Assembly (NCBI GenBank): GCA_035353395.1 | Contig: DAOPZL010000006.1 | Coordinates: 1 to 64,000, forward strand | Source of the DNA: UBA1801 sp035353395 | GTDB taxonomy: Bacteria; Acidobacteriota; Holophagae; Holophagales; Holophagaceae | Direction: 5' to 3' | Length of the DNA stretch: 64,000 bases | Shown here: positions 28,874-37,440 of the stretch, one piece after another | How positions within the stretch are numbered: the stretch's first letter is position 1 | Layout of the letters: each line of letters starts with the position of its first letter | Notes under the pieces: generated by a model | The model's database searches: none | Seen by the model: only the letters and a program-made list of their open reading frames with translations | What the model was told of the DNA's origin: nothing | Position numbers and translations under genes: made by a program

Positions 28874-29007
28874 GCCCGGGGGCCGGCCTCCGGATCCTTG
28901 ATGGATTCATGGCCCAGGCCGGGAATGATTCTTCCGGCGGGGCGCATGCAACCCTTCCCATCTTCCGGTAGGCTCTCTAGACTCGTTCCATCCGAACAAC
29001 CGAGCCT

Positions 29008-30078
29008 ATGCATCCACACCTCCTCCTCCGTGTCCACACAGATCTCAGGTCGGGCCTCGGGCATGTCGTCAGGTCCCAGGTCATCCACGAGCAGTGGAAG
29101 GCCATGGGAGGGGCGTGCACGCTCGTGGTCTCAGGGGACGATTCCGCCAGGAGGATCGGCGCCGGGCTCCATCCGTTCCGGGACGAGCCCCTGGGCTGCG
29201 GGGTCGTGGATGTCGGGACCGAAGCCCACGCGCCCGTGCCCGAGGACGTGAAGGCGGGAGCCGCGGTCGTGCTGCTGGACCAGGGCGAGATCACGGCCGA
29301 GCAGGTCCAGGCCTTGCGGCCCCTGAAGGTGGCGGTCATGGAGGACGGCGGCGAGGCGCACGAGCACGCCGACCTGCTCTTCCAGCCCTACCTCGACGGA
29401 ATCAGCTGGGCCAGCACGCCCTTGAGGAACCTCGACGGCCGCAAGGTCCGCCCCTGGGAGACGTCCCACGGCCGCTGCAGGGTCCTGCGCGGGGCCTCGT
29501 TCATTCCCGTCAGTTCGGCCGTGGTCCGCAGGCGCCCCAAGCGGGAGCCGCTGCAGCCCCTGGCCGTGCACAAGCTCCTGGTCCACTTCGAGGAGGCGGA
29601 CGGCGCGGAACTGGCCGCGCAGGCCCACCGGGTCCTGGCGGACATGGCGCGAGCGGGGAGATGGTCCGGCTCCTGCACGCTGGTGGCTCCCGGCGGCCTG
29701 GATGCGAAGCCGTTCCCGGGGTGCCGGGTGGTCGACCGCCTCCCCGACCCGGCCAGCCGCCTGGAGGAGTTCGATGCCCTCTGGTGCTCCGGGGGCGGGG
29801 AACTGGCGGACGCGATCTGCCTGGGCGTTCCGGTCGCCGCATGGACCGGGGACGAACACAAGCACCGCATCCTGGGGGACATCGCCCTGGCGAACGGCTG
29901 CTACAACCTGGGGATCGGATCGGACTCGGACCGGGAAGCCACGGCGGACGCCCTCGAGCAGTGGCTCGGCCCCGAAGGCCAGGAGACGCGCCAGGAGCAG
30001 ACGAGGGACGGCAGGCTGCTGGTGGACGGCATGGGCGCCAGCCGAGTGGTCCAGGAACTGTGGGCCCTGGCTCAATAA
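29008..30078 (+). CDS. PseG/SpsG-like nucleotide-sugar hydrolase-type protein
   Basis: 356 residues. The start (LLLRVHTDLRSGLGHVVRSQVIHEQWKAMGGACTLVV) matches the GT-B-like PseG family pattern (RxD...GxGHxxRxxxLA). The second half carries a nucleotide-binding-like segment (EFDALWCSGGGELADAICLGVPVAAWTGDEHKHR). PseG removes UDP from the pseudaminic-acid precursor. Here no pseudaminic or legionaminic acid genes are nearby, so the actual substrate is open. It lies directly upstream of the rplM promoter. Confidence in the family is moderate and in the function low. Confidence 0.55.
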   Translation: MHPHLLLRVHTDLRSGLGHVVRSQVIHEQWKAMGGACTLVVSGDDSARRIGAGLHPFRDEPLGCGVVDVGTEAHAPVPEDVKAGAAVVLLDQGEITAEQVQALRPLKVAVMEDGGEAHEHADLLFQPYLDGISWASTPLRNLDGRKVRPWETSHGRCRVLRGASFIPVSSAVVRRRPKREPLQPLAVHKLLVHFEEADGAELAAQAHRVLADMARAGRWSGSCTLVAPGGLDAKPFPGCRVVDRLPDPASRLEEFDALWCSGGGELADAICLGVPVAAWTGDEHKHRILGDIALANGCYNLGIGSDSDREATADALEQWLGPEGQETRQEQTRDGRLLVDGMGASRVVQELWALAQ

Positions 30079-30104
30079 AACGGCATATTTACCGAAATCA
30101 ACCC

Positions 30105-30133
30105 TTGACCCACGCCCCCCCTGGGGATAAGGT
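30105..30133 (+). promoter_or_regulatory. Promoter of the rplM-rpsI operon
   Basis: TTGACC (30105-30110) and TAAGGT (30128-30133) are spaced 17 bases apart, about 70 bases upstream of rplM. The -35 is good and the -10 weak. Confidence 0.5.
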
Positions 30134-30203
30134 AATCCTTCTGCCTCTCCATCGAGTGGATGAGCTGCAGCAACGGTTTCCGTACAGGTTTCGGAGTTCG
30201 GCC

Positions 30204-30641
30204 ATGAGCACCTATTTCCCCAAGGGCGTAGACATTCTTCAGCGCAAGTGGTTCGTCGTTGACGCCACGGGCATTCCGGTCGGCCGACTGAGCACGGTGG
30301 TGGCGGATGTGCTCTCCGGCAAGAACAAGCCCACCTGGACTCCCTTCCTGGACACCGGCGACCATGTCGTCGTCATCAACGCCTCCAAGGCCGTATTCAC
30401 CGGCCGGAAGGCGACGCAGAAGTACTACCGCCGCACGACCACGCAGCCCGGCTCCATGGTCGAGGTCCGCGCGGACGTGATGAAGGACGCCTTCCCCGGC
30501 CGCATCATCGAGAGCGCGGTCAAGGGCATGCTCCCGAAGGGTCCCTTGGGCCGGGCGATGTACCGCAAGCTCAAAGTCTACGAAGGCCCCGAGCACCACC
30601 AGGAAGCTCAGCAGCCCGAGTTCATGACCATCAAGCTGTAA
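30204..30641 (+). CDS. rplM: 50S ribosomal protein L13
   Basis: 145 residues, standard length. Conserved core WFVVDATGIPVGRLSTVVADVLSGKNKPTWTPFLDTGDHVVVINA and the C-terminal MLPKGPLGRAMYRKLKVYEGPEHHQEAQQP. It binds 23S rRNA early in 50S assembly. ATG 30204 has GGAG nine bases upstream. It is transcribed with rpsI, 16 bases downstream, the conserved pair in nearly all bacteria. Confidence 0.98.
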   Translation: MSTYFPKGVDILQRKWFVVDATGIPVGRLSTVVADVLSGKNKPTWTPFLDTGDHVVVINASKAVFTGRKATQKYYRRTTTQPGSMVEVRADVMKDAFPGRIIESAVKGMLPKGPLGRAMYRKLKVYEGPEHHQEAQQPEFMTIKL

Positions 30642-30657
30642 TCAGATCGAGGCAACC

Positions 30658-31050
30658 ATGGCGATTTCTCAGAACTACGGAACCGGCCGGCGCAAGACGT
30701 CCACGGCACGCGTTTTCCTGCGTCCCGGCACCGGCAAGGTGACCGTGAACGGCCGCGTCATCGAGGACTACTTCCCCAACGCCGTGCTCCGCATGGTGGT
30801 CAGGCAGCCCTTCGTCCTCAGCGAACTGAACGACAAGTTCGACATGCTGGTCACCGTCTCCGGCGGCGGACCTGCCGGACAGGCTTCGGCCATCCGCATG
30901 GGCCTCTCCCGCGCCCTCCTGCGCTACAACGACCAGATCAAGGGCCTCCTGCGCCAGGCCGGCCTGCTCACCCGCGATCCTCGCATGAAGGAACGCAAGA
31001 AGCCCGGCCAGAAGGCTGCCCGTCGCCGGTTCCAGTTCTCCAAGCGCTAG
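30658..31050 (+). CDS. rpsI: 30S ribosomal protein S9
   Basis: 130 residues. GTGRRKTSTARVFLRPGTGKVTVNGR at the start and the basic C-terminal tail ending KAARRRFQFSKR, which reaches the ribosomal P site. It is second in the rplM-rpsI operon and is followed by a strong terminator. Confidence 0.98.
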   Translation: MAISQNYGTGRRKTSTARVFLRPGTGKVTVNGRVIEDYFPNAVLRMVVRQPFVLSELNDKFDMLVTVSGGGPAGQASAIRMGLSRALLRYNDQIKGLLRQAGLLTRDPRMKERKKPGQKAARRRFQFSKR

Positions 31051-31070
31051 TCCAGGCTCGCATGCTTCAC

Positions 31071-31098
31071 CGGGGAGACTGGGTCTCCCCGTTTCTTT
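31071..31098 (+). terminator. Intrinsic terminator after rpsI
   Basis: CGGGGAGAC (31071-31079), loop TGG, GTCTCCCCG (31083-31091), then TTTCTTT. Confidence 0.9.
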
Positions 31099-31104
31099 GT
31101 CACG

Positions 31105-31148
31105 GGCTCTCCGTTCCCGGGGAGCCGATTCGGGCGGAGGATTCCGCC
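31105..31148 (+). promoter_or_regulatory. Structured rpsB leader (two hairpins)
   Basis: GGCTCTCC (31105-31112) pairs with GGGGAGCC (31119-31126), and GGCGGA (31133-31138) pairs with TCCGCC (31143-31148), followed by TTTC. This is the leader of rpsB; such leaders often bind S2 for autoregulation. No clear -35/-10 was found between the rpsI terminator and this leader. Confidence 0.4.
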
Positions 31149-31195
31149 TTTCATCCCAACCGCGGTGGATGCCGCACATCGTTGTGGAGGCCTGC

Positions 31196-31954
31196 ATGGC
31201 TGCCATTCAAATGAAGGAACTGCTCGAAGCCGGCGTTCATTTCGGGCACCAGACCAAGCGCTGGAACCCGAAGATGAAGAAGTACATCTTCGGCGCCCGC
31301 AACAGCATCTACATCATCGACCTCCAGAAGACCTTGCGCCTCTGGAACCAGGCCACCAACTTCCTGACCAAGGCCGCCTCCGAGGGCAAGACCTTCCTCT
31401 TCGTGGCCACGAAGCCCCAGGCCCAGGAACTCATCGCCGAGCAGGCGCAGCGCTGCGGCGCGTTCTACGTGAACAACCGCTGGCTGGGCGGCATGCTCAC
31501 CAACTTTGCCACCATCAAGAAGTCCCTGGACAAGCTGAAGGAGATCGAGGCCACGCTGAACGATCCTGCCCGGACCGCCCAGATGTCCAAGAAGGAAGTC
31601 CTGACGCTGACCCGCGCCAAGGACAAGCTGGAAGCCGCATTCTCCGGGATCCGGGACATGCGCGCCGTGCCCGACGTCATCTTCGTCATCGATCCCCACC
31701 GCGAGGACATCGCCATCACCGAGGCCAGCAAGCTCGGCATCAAGATCGTCGCCATCGTCGACACCAACTGCGACCCCGAGAAGATCGACTACGTGATCCC
31801 CGGCAACGACGACGCCATCCGCTCCATCCTCCTCTTCTCCGAGCGCGTGGCCGACTCGATCCTCGAGGGCCGCCAGTCCTTCAGCGACAAGGGCGACTCC
31901 GACGAGATGAAGGCCATGATGGCCGAGAAGATGAACGAAGGCACCGAGGCCTAG
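31196..31954 (+). CDS. rpsB: 30S ribosomal protein S2
   Basis: 252 residues. The conserved opening MKELLEAGVHFGHQTKRWNPKMKKYIFGARN and AFYVNNRWLGGMLTNF motif identify S2. ATG 31196 has GGAGG five bases upstream, so earlier starts are excluded. tsf follows after 149 bases that contain a strong hairpin. Confidence 0.98.
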   Translation: MAAIQMKELLEAGVHFGHQTKRWNPKMKKYIFGARNSIYIIDLQKTLRLWNQATNFLTKAASEGKTFLFVATKPQAQELIAEQAQRCGAFYVNNRWLGGMLTNFATIKKSLDKLKEIEATLNDPARTAQMSKKEVLTLTRAKDKLEAAFSGIRDMRAVPDVIFVIDPHREDIAITEASKLGIKIVAIVDTNCDPEKIDYVIPGNDDAIRSILLFSERVADSILEGRQSFSDKGDSDEMKAMMAEKMNEGTEA

Positions 31955-31988
31955 GGGGAGGAAGGCTCCCAGAGGTCCGCAGGTCGAT

Positions 31989-32032
31989 GGAGGCGCGCCG
32001 GGAAGAAGACAGTCCTTTCTCCGCGCGCCTCC
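31989..32032 (+). promoter_or_regulatory. Large hairpin between rpsB and tsf
   Basis: GGAGGCGCGC (31989-31998) pairs perfectly with GCGCGCCTCC (32023-32032) around a 24-base loop that itself has G/A-rich versus T/C-rich halves. It is probably an attenuator or processing site that sets the tsf:rpsB ratio. No T-tract follows. Confidence 0.5.
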
Positions 32033-32103
32033 GCCTTCCTCGGTGCCGTCCCCGGATTCCCCCTCGCCGATTGTTACGGACTGATTGATTCAAGGAGATC
32101 GAA

Positions 32104-32766
32104 ATGGCATATACCGCCCAGGATGTGAAGGCTCTCCGCGACCGCACGGGTCTCGGGATGATGGACTGCAAGAAGGCTCTGGAAGAGAACGCCGGCGACA
32201 TGGAGAAGGCCATCGACTGGCTCCGCAAGAAGGGCCTCGCCGCGGCCGCCAAGAAGGCCGACCGCATCGCCGCCGAGGGCATCGTCGAGTCCTACATCCA
32301 CCCCGGCGGGCGCGTGGGCGTGATCATCGAGGTGAACTGCGAGACCGACTTCGTCGCCAAGACCGAGAACTTCCAGCGCCTGGTGAAGGAACTGGCCATG
32401 CACGTGGCGGCCCACGATCCCGCGCCCCTGTTCGTGAACAAGGCGGACGTCACCCAGTCCTTCCTCGAGAAGGAGAAGGAGATCGCCCGCGCCCAGGCCG
32501 AGGCCACCGGCAAGCCCGCCAACGTGGTGGAAAAGATCGTCGAAGGCAAGATGAACAAGATCTACGAGGAAGTCTGCCTCATGGAGCAGGCGTTCATCAT
32601 GAACGGCGACGTGACCGTCTCCCAGCACCTCTCCCAGAAGACCGCGGAGATCGGCGAGAAGCTCAGCATCCGCCGTTTCGTGAAATACATCATGGGCGAG
32701 GGCCTCGAGAAGCGGAAGGACGATCTCGCCGCCGAAGTGGCCGCCCAGATGGGCGAAGCCAAGTAG
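32104..32766 (+). CDS. tsf: Elongation factor Ts
   Basis: 220 residues, shorter than E. coli EF-Ts (282), as in many phyla with a single core subdomain. Conserved VKALRDRTGLGMMDCKKALEENAGDMEKAIDWLRKKG and EVNCETDFVAKTE. It is the guanine-nucleotide exchange factor for EF-Tu. AAGGAG lies before ATG 32104. It is second in the rpsB-tsf unit and is followed by a strong terminator. Confidence 0.97.
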   Translation: MAYTAQDVKALRDRTGLGMMDCKKALEENAGDMEKAIDWLRKKGLAAAAKKADRIAAEGIVESYIHPGGRVGVIIEVNCETDFVAKTENFQRLVKELAMHVAAHDPAPLFVNKADVTQSFLEKEKEIARAQAEATGKPANVVEKIVEGKMNKIYEEVCLMEQAFIMNGDVTVSQHLSQKTAEIGEKLSIRRFVKYIMGEGLEKRKDDLAAEVAAQMGEAK

Positions 32767-32796
32767 CCGAGGTCCATCCCCAGATCAACCACCCAC

Positions 32797-32829
32797 AAAA
32801 GGCGGCTGCAGAGCCGCCTTTTCTCTTGA
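32797..32829 (+). terminator. Intrinsic terminator after tsf
   Basis: AAAAGGCGGCT (32797-32807), loop GCAG, AGCCGCCTTTT (32812-32822), then CTCTT. Strong stem with a T-rich tail. Confidence 0.92.
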
Positions 32830-32838
32830 GGTAGAACC

Positions 32839-33768
32839 ATGAGCAAAGTCGCATGGCTGTTCCCCGGGCAAGGCTCCCAGGCCGTGGGCATGGGCACCGC
32901 GCTGGCGCTGGCGGAGACGGCGGCCAAGGCCGTCCTCCAGGATGCCGACGCCGCCCTGGGGTTCGAACTCTCCCGGCTGATGGCCGAGGGCCCCGAGGAG
33001 ACGCTCAAGCTCACCGAGCACACCCAGCCCGCCATCCTCACGCACTCCACCATGGTGGTGCGCGCGTTCGGCGGAAGGCTGCCCAGGCCTGACTTCGTGG
33101 CAGGCCACAGCCTCGGCGAGTATTCGGCCCTGGTCGCCGCGGGCGCCCTCTCCTTCGCGGACGCGGTGCGCACCGTGCGCGAGCGCGGCCGCGCCATGCA
33201 GGTCGCCGTGCCCGTGGGCGTCGGCGCCATGGCGGCCATCATCGGCATGGCCCAGGCGGACGTGGAGGCGGGCTGCGCGGAAGCGCAGGCGGCCACGGGG
33301 AAGATCGTGGTGCCCGCCAACTTCAACGGCGCGGGCCAGATCGTCGTCGCGGGCCACGCGGAGGCCGTGGAGGCGGCCATGGCGATCCTCAAGGCCAAGG
33401 GCGGCCGCAAGATGATGAAGCTCCCCGTGAGCGCGCCCTTCCACAGCCCCCTGATGGAACCCGCCAAGGCCCACATGGAGCCCGTCCTCAAGGCCCTGGC
33501 GTTCAAGGCGCCCTCCTGTCCCCTGGTGAACAACGTGGACGCCAAGGTGGTCACGGATCCCGAGGCCCTCCGGGACGGCCTCATCCGGCAGATTCCCGGC
33601 GCCGTGCGCTGGGAGGCCATCATGAAGCTGCTGCTGGCGGAAGGCGTCACCACCTTCATCGAACTGGGGCCCGGCAAGGTGCTCAGCGGCATCGCAGGGC
33701 GCCTGGCCAAGGAGGCCGGGGTCGAGGTGAAGGCCTCCTCCATCGGTGCTCCCGAGGACTTCGCCTAG
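32839..33768 (+). CDS. fabD: Malonyl-CoA:ACP transacylase
   Basis: 309 residues. FPGQGSQAVGMG at the N-terminus, the active-site serine in GHSLGEYSALVAAG, and the second catalytic His region (APFHSPLMEPA). It transfers malonyl groups from CoA to acyl carrier protein for fatty acid synthesis. It stands alone here, between terminators, rather than with the usual fabH/fabG cluster. Confidence 0.97.
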   Translation: MSKVAWLFPGQGSQAVGMGTALALAETAAKAVLQDADAALGFELSRLMAEGPEETLKLTEHTQPAILTHSTMVVRAFGGRLPRPDFVAGHSLGEYSALVAAGALSFADAVRTVRERGRAMQVAVPVGVGAMAAIIGMAQADVEAGCAEAQAATGKIVVPANFNGAGQIVVAGHAEAVEAAMAILKAKGGRKMMKLPVSAPFHSPLMEPAKAHMEPVLKALAFKAPSCPLVNNVDAKVVTDPEALRDGLIRQIPGAVRWEAIMKLLLAEGVTTFIELGPGKVLSGIAGRLAKEAGVEVKASSIGAPEDFA

Positions 33769-33784
33769 CAACTTCCTGGATCCC

Positions 33785-33814
33785 GAAGGGGGCCTCCGCC
33801 GGGAGGCTCCCTTC
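33785..33814. terminator. Bidirectional terminator between fabD and the hemolysin III gene
   Basis: GAAGGGGGCCTCC (33785-33797) and GGAGGCTCCCTTC (33802-33814) form a 13-bp stem with one G-T wobble and a GCCG loop. It overlaps the last codon of the convergent gene. Confidence 0.8.
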
Positions 33815-34469
33815 AGTTCCAGGGAATGAGGAAGGCCATCACGGCCACGACGTGGCAGGCGCTTCCGGCGAGGACGAACAGGTGCCAGACCGCGTGGCTG
33901 AACGGGAGGCGCTTCCAGGCGTAGAACAGGGTGCCCAGGGAGTAGCAGGCGCCCCCGCCGAAGAGCCAGGCCACGCCCCAGGGCGGAAGGGCCCGCCAGA
34001 GGGGCAGGATGGCGACCGCGCCGAGCCACCCCATGGCCAGGTAGAGGACCAGGGACAGGCTCCCGCGCCGGGGGCCGAAGACGGACTTGAGCACGACGCC
34101 CAGCGTGGCGAGGCCCCAGACGATCCCGAAGATGCTCCAGCCCCAGGCTCCCCGGAGCACGGTGAGGCAGAAGGGAGTGTAGGTTCCGGCGATGAGCAGG
34201 TAGATGGCCGAGTGGTCGAGGATGCGGAAGACCTTCTTCACCCGCGGTCCCCGGAAGGCGTGGTAGAGGGTGGACATGGCGTAGAGCAGCACCAGCGTGG
34301 TCCCGAAGATCGAGGTGCCCACGACGTGCCTGGCGGTGCCCTTGAGGGCCGCGAAGACCACCATGACCGTCAGGGCCGCGATGGACAGGGCCCAGCCGAA
34401 TCCGTGGGTGAGGCTGTTGATCCATTCCATCTTGGGAGATTCGAGGATCGGATCGTGTTGGTGGCGCAT
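33813..34469 (-). CDS. Hemolysin III / TrhA-family membrane protein
   Basis: 218 residues with about seven membrane segments. Family motifs include NSLTHGFGWALSIA, STLYHAF, DHSAIYLLIAGTYTPF and the C-terminal HAVWHLFVLAGSACH, whose histidines form the putative metal site of the PAQR superfamily. Members include Bacillus hemolysin III and E. coli TrhA, which affects membrane energetics; a haemolytic role is not implied. ATG 34469 is chosen for a GGGG eight bases upstream; 34430 is an alternative. Confidence 0.9.
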   Translation of the reverse strand: MRHQHDPILESPKMEWINSLTHGFGWALSIAALTVMVVFAALKGTARHVVGTSIFGTTLVLLYAMSTLYHAFRGPRVKKVFRILDHSAIYLLIAGTYTPFCLTVLRGAWGWSIFGIVWGLATLGVVLKSVFGPRRGSLSLVLYLAMGWLGAVAILPLWRALPPWGVAWLFGGGACYSLGTLFYAWKRLPFSHAVWHLFVLAGSACHVVAVMAFLIPWN

Positions 34470-34502
34470 CGCAGACCCCGCAGGACCATCATCCCACAGA
34501 CG

Positions 34503-34532
34503 TTGGCCGCGAGGGCGCATGAATGCTAGACT
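34503..34532 (+). promoter_or_regulatory. Candidate promoter for the second EamA transporter
   Basis: TTGGCC (34503-34508) and TAGACT (34527-34532), spaced 18 bases apart, about 55 bases upstream of the gene. TAGACT also occurs shortly before other gene starts here (near 15042 and 28978), so it may be a preferred -10 in this genome. Confidence 0.4.
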
Positions 34533-34589
34533 CTAGGTTTCTCGCCGGCTCCGGACCTTGCCGGCGAGGCTGTCTGGGAAGGGAAGACC

Positions 34590-35432
34590 ATGGCTCTCGC
34601 GCTGGCTGGGTTGTCGGCCCTCCTCTATGGAATCGCTGATTTCTCGGGCGGCATGGCCGCCGGCAGGAGCCGGCTGCTCCCCGTGCTCGTCCTGTCGCAG
34701 CTCATGGGCCTCGCCGTCGCGTCGGCGGCCCTGGCCGCGACGGGCTCCGGGACGCCGATGCCGCGGGACCTGTTCTGGGGCGCCTTCGCCGGCGTCACGG
34801 GCTCCCTGGGGCTGTTCATGCTCTACGGCGGCATCGCGCGGAGCATCGTCGCCGTCGTCTCGCCGACCTCGGCGGTCGTGGGCGCGGTCATCCCCGTGCT
34901 GTTCGCGCTGTCCATGGGCGAACGGCCCACCGGGAGCGCCCTGCTGGGCTGCGTCCTCTGCCTGCCGGCCATCCTCCTGCTGTCCTGGGAGAACAGCGCG
35001 GAGGACACCCGCCGTCGGTCCGTGCGAACCGCCCTGGTCTACGGCCTCCTGGCGGGCCTCGGGTTCGGCGCCTTCTTCGTGGCCGTGTCCCGCTCCAGCC
35101 CCGCCGCGGGCATCTGGCCCCTGATGGCCGCGAGGACCGCCTCGCTCCTGGCCTTCGCCGGCGCGCTGGCGGTGTCCCGGCAGCCGTTCAAGGTGGCGCG
35201 CCCGGGGATCGCGACGGCCCTCCTGGCCGGGGCGGCCGACATGGGGGCGAACATCCTGTTCCTGGTCGCCAGCCAGTCCGGCATGCTCTCCCTGGTCGCC
35301 ATCGTCACCTCCCTCTACCCGGCGCCCACCGTCCTGCTCGCGAGGGTCTTCATGCACCAGCGGATCCCGCCCGCGAGGATCGCGGGGCTCGTGCTGGCCC
35401 TGGTGGGCATCGGGCTCATCAGCTACCGGTGA
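34590..35432 (+). CDS. EamA/DMT-superfamily transporter
   Basis: 280 residues with about ten membrane segments in two EamA halves (first ending near SMGERPTGSALLGCVLCLPAILLLSW, second with AGAADMGANILFLVASQSGMLSLVAIVTSLYPAPTVLLAR). The drug/metabolite transporter family exports or imports small metabolites; the substrate is unknown. ATG 34590 has AAGGGAAG upstream. It is encoded just before dnaG but on a separate transcriptional start as judged by the promoter at 34503. Confidence 0.85.
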   Translation: MALALAGLSALLYGIADFSGGMAAGRSRLLPVLVLSQLMGLAVASAALAATGSGTPMPRDLFWGAFAGVTGSLGLFMLYGGIARSIVAVVSPTSAVVGAVIPVLFALSMGERPTGSALLGCVLCLPAILLLSWENSAEDTRRRSVRTALVYGLLAGLGFGAFFVAVSRSSPAAGIWPLMAARTASLLAFAGALAVSRQPFKVARPGIATALLAGAADMGANILFLVASQSGMLSLVAIVTSLYPAPTVLLARVFMHQRIPPARIAGLVLALVGIGLISYR

Positions 35433-35512
35433 AGACGTGTCCGCGGGATCAGGCAGGTTCGTGATCATCGGCCTTGCGGCCAGGCGGCTCCCTCAGCCAC
35501 TCTGGAGGGAAC

Positions 35513-37255
35513 ATGCGGGATCGTGAACTCGTCCAGCGGGTCAAGGATGCGACGGACCTGGTGGCCCTCGTCGGCCAGGCGGTCAAGCTGCGCAAGCAGG
35601 GCGCCGCATGGGTGGGGCTCTGCCCCTTCCATTCCGAGCGCACGCCGAGCTTCCAGGTGCTGGGGGAGCGGGGCTTCTACCACTGTTTCGGCTGTGGGAA
35701 GCACGGGGACGCCTTCACCTGGATCATGGAGCGCGAGGGCCTGACCTTCCCGGAGACCCTGGAGCAGCTCGCCCGCGCCGCGGGCATCGAGCTTCCCCGG
35801 CTGCGCGAGCGGCCCTCCGTGGAAGTGGACCTGGAGGCGAAGCTGAGAGGGGTCCTGGAGGCCGCCCAGGCCTTCTACCGGAAGAAGCTGCTGGAGACCT
35901 CCAAGGCCACGGAATACCTGAAGCGCCGCGGGATCTCCGAATCCTTCGCCGAGGAGGCCGGCTTCGGCTACGCCCCGGACGCCTGGGAAATGCTGGTCAA
36001 CCACCTGCGCGGCCTCGGCTTCTCCCACGAGCTGATCGAACAGTCGGGCCTCGCCTCCCGGAGCGAGCGGGGCAGCCTCCTCGACTTCCTGCGCAACCGG
36101 CTCACCATCCCCATCCACGACGCCCGGGGCCGGCTCATCGCCTTCGGAGGCCGGGCCTTCGGCGACGACAAGCCCAAGTACATGAACACGCGCGAGACGC
36201 CCCTCTTCAACAAGGGACAGGTCCTCTTCGGGTTCCACCGCGCCAAGGGGCAGCTGCGGGACGGCGCCCTGCTGGTGGAGGGCTACTTCGACGTCCTCCA
36301 GCTCCACCAGGAGGGCATCCACGCCGCGGTGGCCCCCCTGGGGACGGCGCTGACCGAAGGGCACCTCCAGCAGCTCGGACGCTTCACCAAACGGCTGATC
36401 CTCTGCTTCGACGGCGATGCGGCGGGCCAGCGCGCCATGGAGAAGGCCCTGCGGCTGGCGCTGCCCGCCGGCTTCGACGTCCGGCTGCTCGCGCTCCCCC
36501 TGGAGGAGGATCCCGATACCTGGTGCCTGAAGCTGGGCTCCCCGGCGTTCCGGGAACTGGTGGGCAATGCGCCCGACTGGACGAGCTTCATCATCGACCG
36601 GGCCCTGGAGGGCAAGGACTTCCGCCGCACCACGGACCGGATGGAGGCCCTGCGCGACCTGGCCGAATTCCTCGTCCACCTCCCCGTCACCCCCGAGCGC
36701 CGCGAGCTGTTCGCGAGCCTGGCCCACCAGCTCCAGATCCCGCTCCAGGAGCTGGACCGGGCGATCCAGTCCCGGAAGACCTCCGGCGCGGATCGGGAGG
36801 AGGACCGCGCGAAGGTCCCAGCGAGGGTGGAGGTGGACGACCTGCTCAGGCCCATGCTGCGCATGTGCCGCGACGCGGAATTCCGGGCGAGGCTCGCGGC
36901 CTGTCCCCCCGCGTGGTGGGAAGCCCTGGCGGGCGCGCCCCTCCTCCAGGCGGTCCTGGACGCGGACGGCCAGGAGGAACAGCTGCCCGAGGAGGCCCTC
37001 GCCGGGTTGAGGTCCATCGAGGCCGAGTGGGCCACCAAGGACGAGTCCGAATCGGTGGCGGGCGCGGTCCTGCTGAAGCTGGAGATCGGCTACGTGGAAC
37101 GGGAGATCCAGGCCGTCAACCGGCAGATGCAGGAACCCGCGGCGAAGGCCGACCCGGCCGCCCTGCGGCGCCTGGAAGTGAGGGCCGCGGAACTTCTGGT
37201 TCGGGCCAGACATCTCAATCGCGAGAAGAACGCCTTCATGCGAAGGATGTTCTGA
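35513..37255 (+). CDS. dnaG: DNA primase
   Basis: 580 residues. The CHC2 zinc-binding domain (CPFHSERTPSFQV, then YHCFGCGKHGD), the primase catalytic core and TOPRIM acidic residues (LVEGYFDVL, LCFDGDAAGQRA), and a C-terminal DnaB-interacting helical region. It synthesises RNA primers for replication. ATG 35513 has GGAGGG four bases upstream. dnaG followed by rpoD is the conserved macromolecular synthesis arrangement, here without rpsU. Confidence 0.98.
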   Translation: MRDRELVQRVKDATDLVALVGQAVKLRKQGAAWVGLCPFHSERTPSFQVLGERGFYHCFGCGKHGDAFTWIMEREGLTFPETLEQLARAAGIELPRLRERPSVEVDLEAKLRGVLEAAQAFYRKKLLETSKATEYLKRRGISESFAEEAGFGYAPDAWEMLVNHLRGLGFSHELIEQSGLASRSERGSLLDFLRNRLTIPIHDARGRLIAFGGRAFGDDKPKYMNTRETPLFNKGQVLFGFHRAKGQLRDGALLVEGYFDVLQLHQEGIHAAVAPLGTALTEGHLQQLGRFTKRLILCFDGDAAGQRAMEKALRLALPAGFDVRLLALPLEEDPDTWCLKLGSPAFRELVGNAPDWTSFIIDRALEGKDFRRTTDRMEALRDLAEFLVHLPVTPERRELFASLAHQLQIPLQELDRAIQSRKTSGADREEDRAKVPARVEVDDLLRPMLRMCRDAEFRARLAACPPAWWEALAGAPLLQAVLDADGQEEQLPEEALAGLRSIEAEWATKDESESVAGAVLLKLEIGYVEREIQAVNRQMQEPAAKADPAALRRLEVRAAELLVRARHLNREKNAFMRRMF

Positions 37256-37297
37256 ATGGACGGAAGCTGCTATCTGTAGCAAAGTTGGATCATGCCC

Positions 37298-37325
37298 TTG
37301 CCAGCTCCGCCCAGCAGCCTATACT
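37298..37325 (+). promoter_or_regulatory. Promoter of rpoD
   Basis: TTGCCA (37298-37303), 16 bases, TATACT (37320-37325), within the 185-base dnaG-rpoD intergenic region. Confidence 0.6.
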
Positions 37326-37440
37326 GAAAAGTTCCGGATGCGATGTCATGATGGGCAAGTTGTGCCCATGGCGCACTTCGGAAGAAGCCCACTGCGACAA
37401 CTCGTCGGATCCCGTGATCCTGTGGTTCTTTGAGGTCTTG

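Noticed and set aside
37348..37440. Longer N-terminus of RpoD starting at an upstream ATG
   Set aside because: The extra residues are not sigma-like, and ATG 37441 has a proper ribosome-binding site and the family N-terminus.
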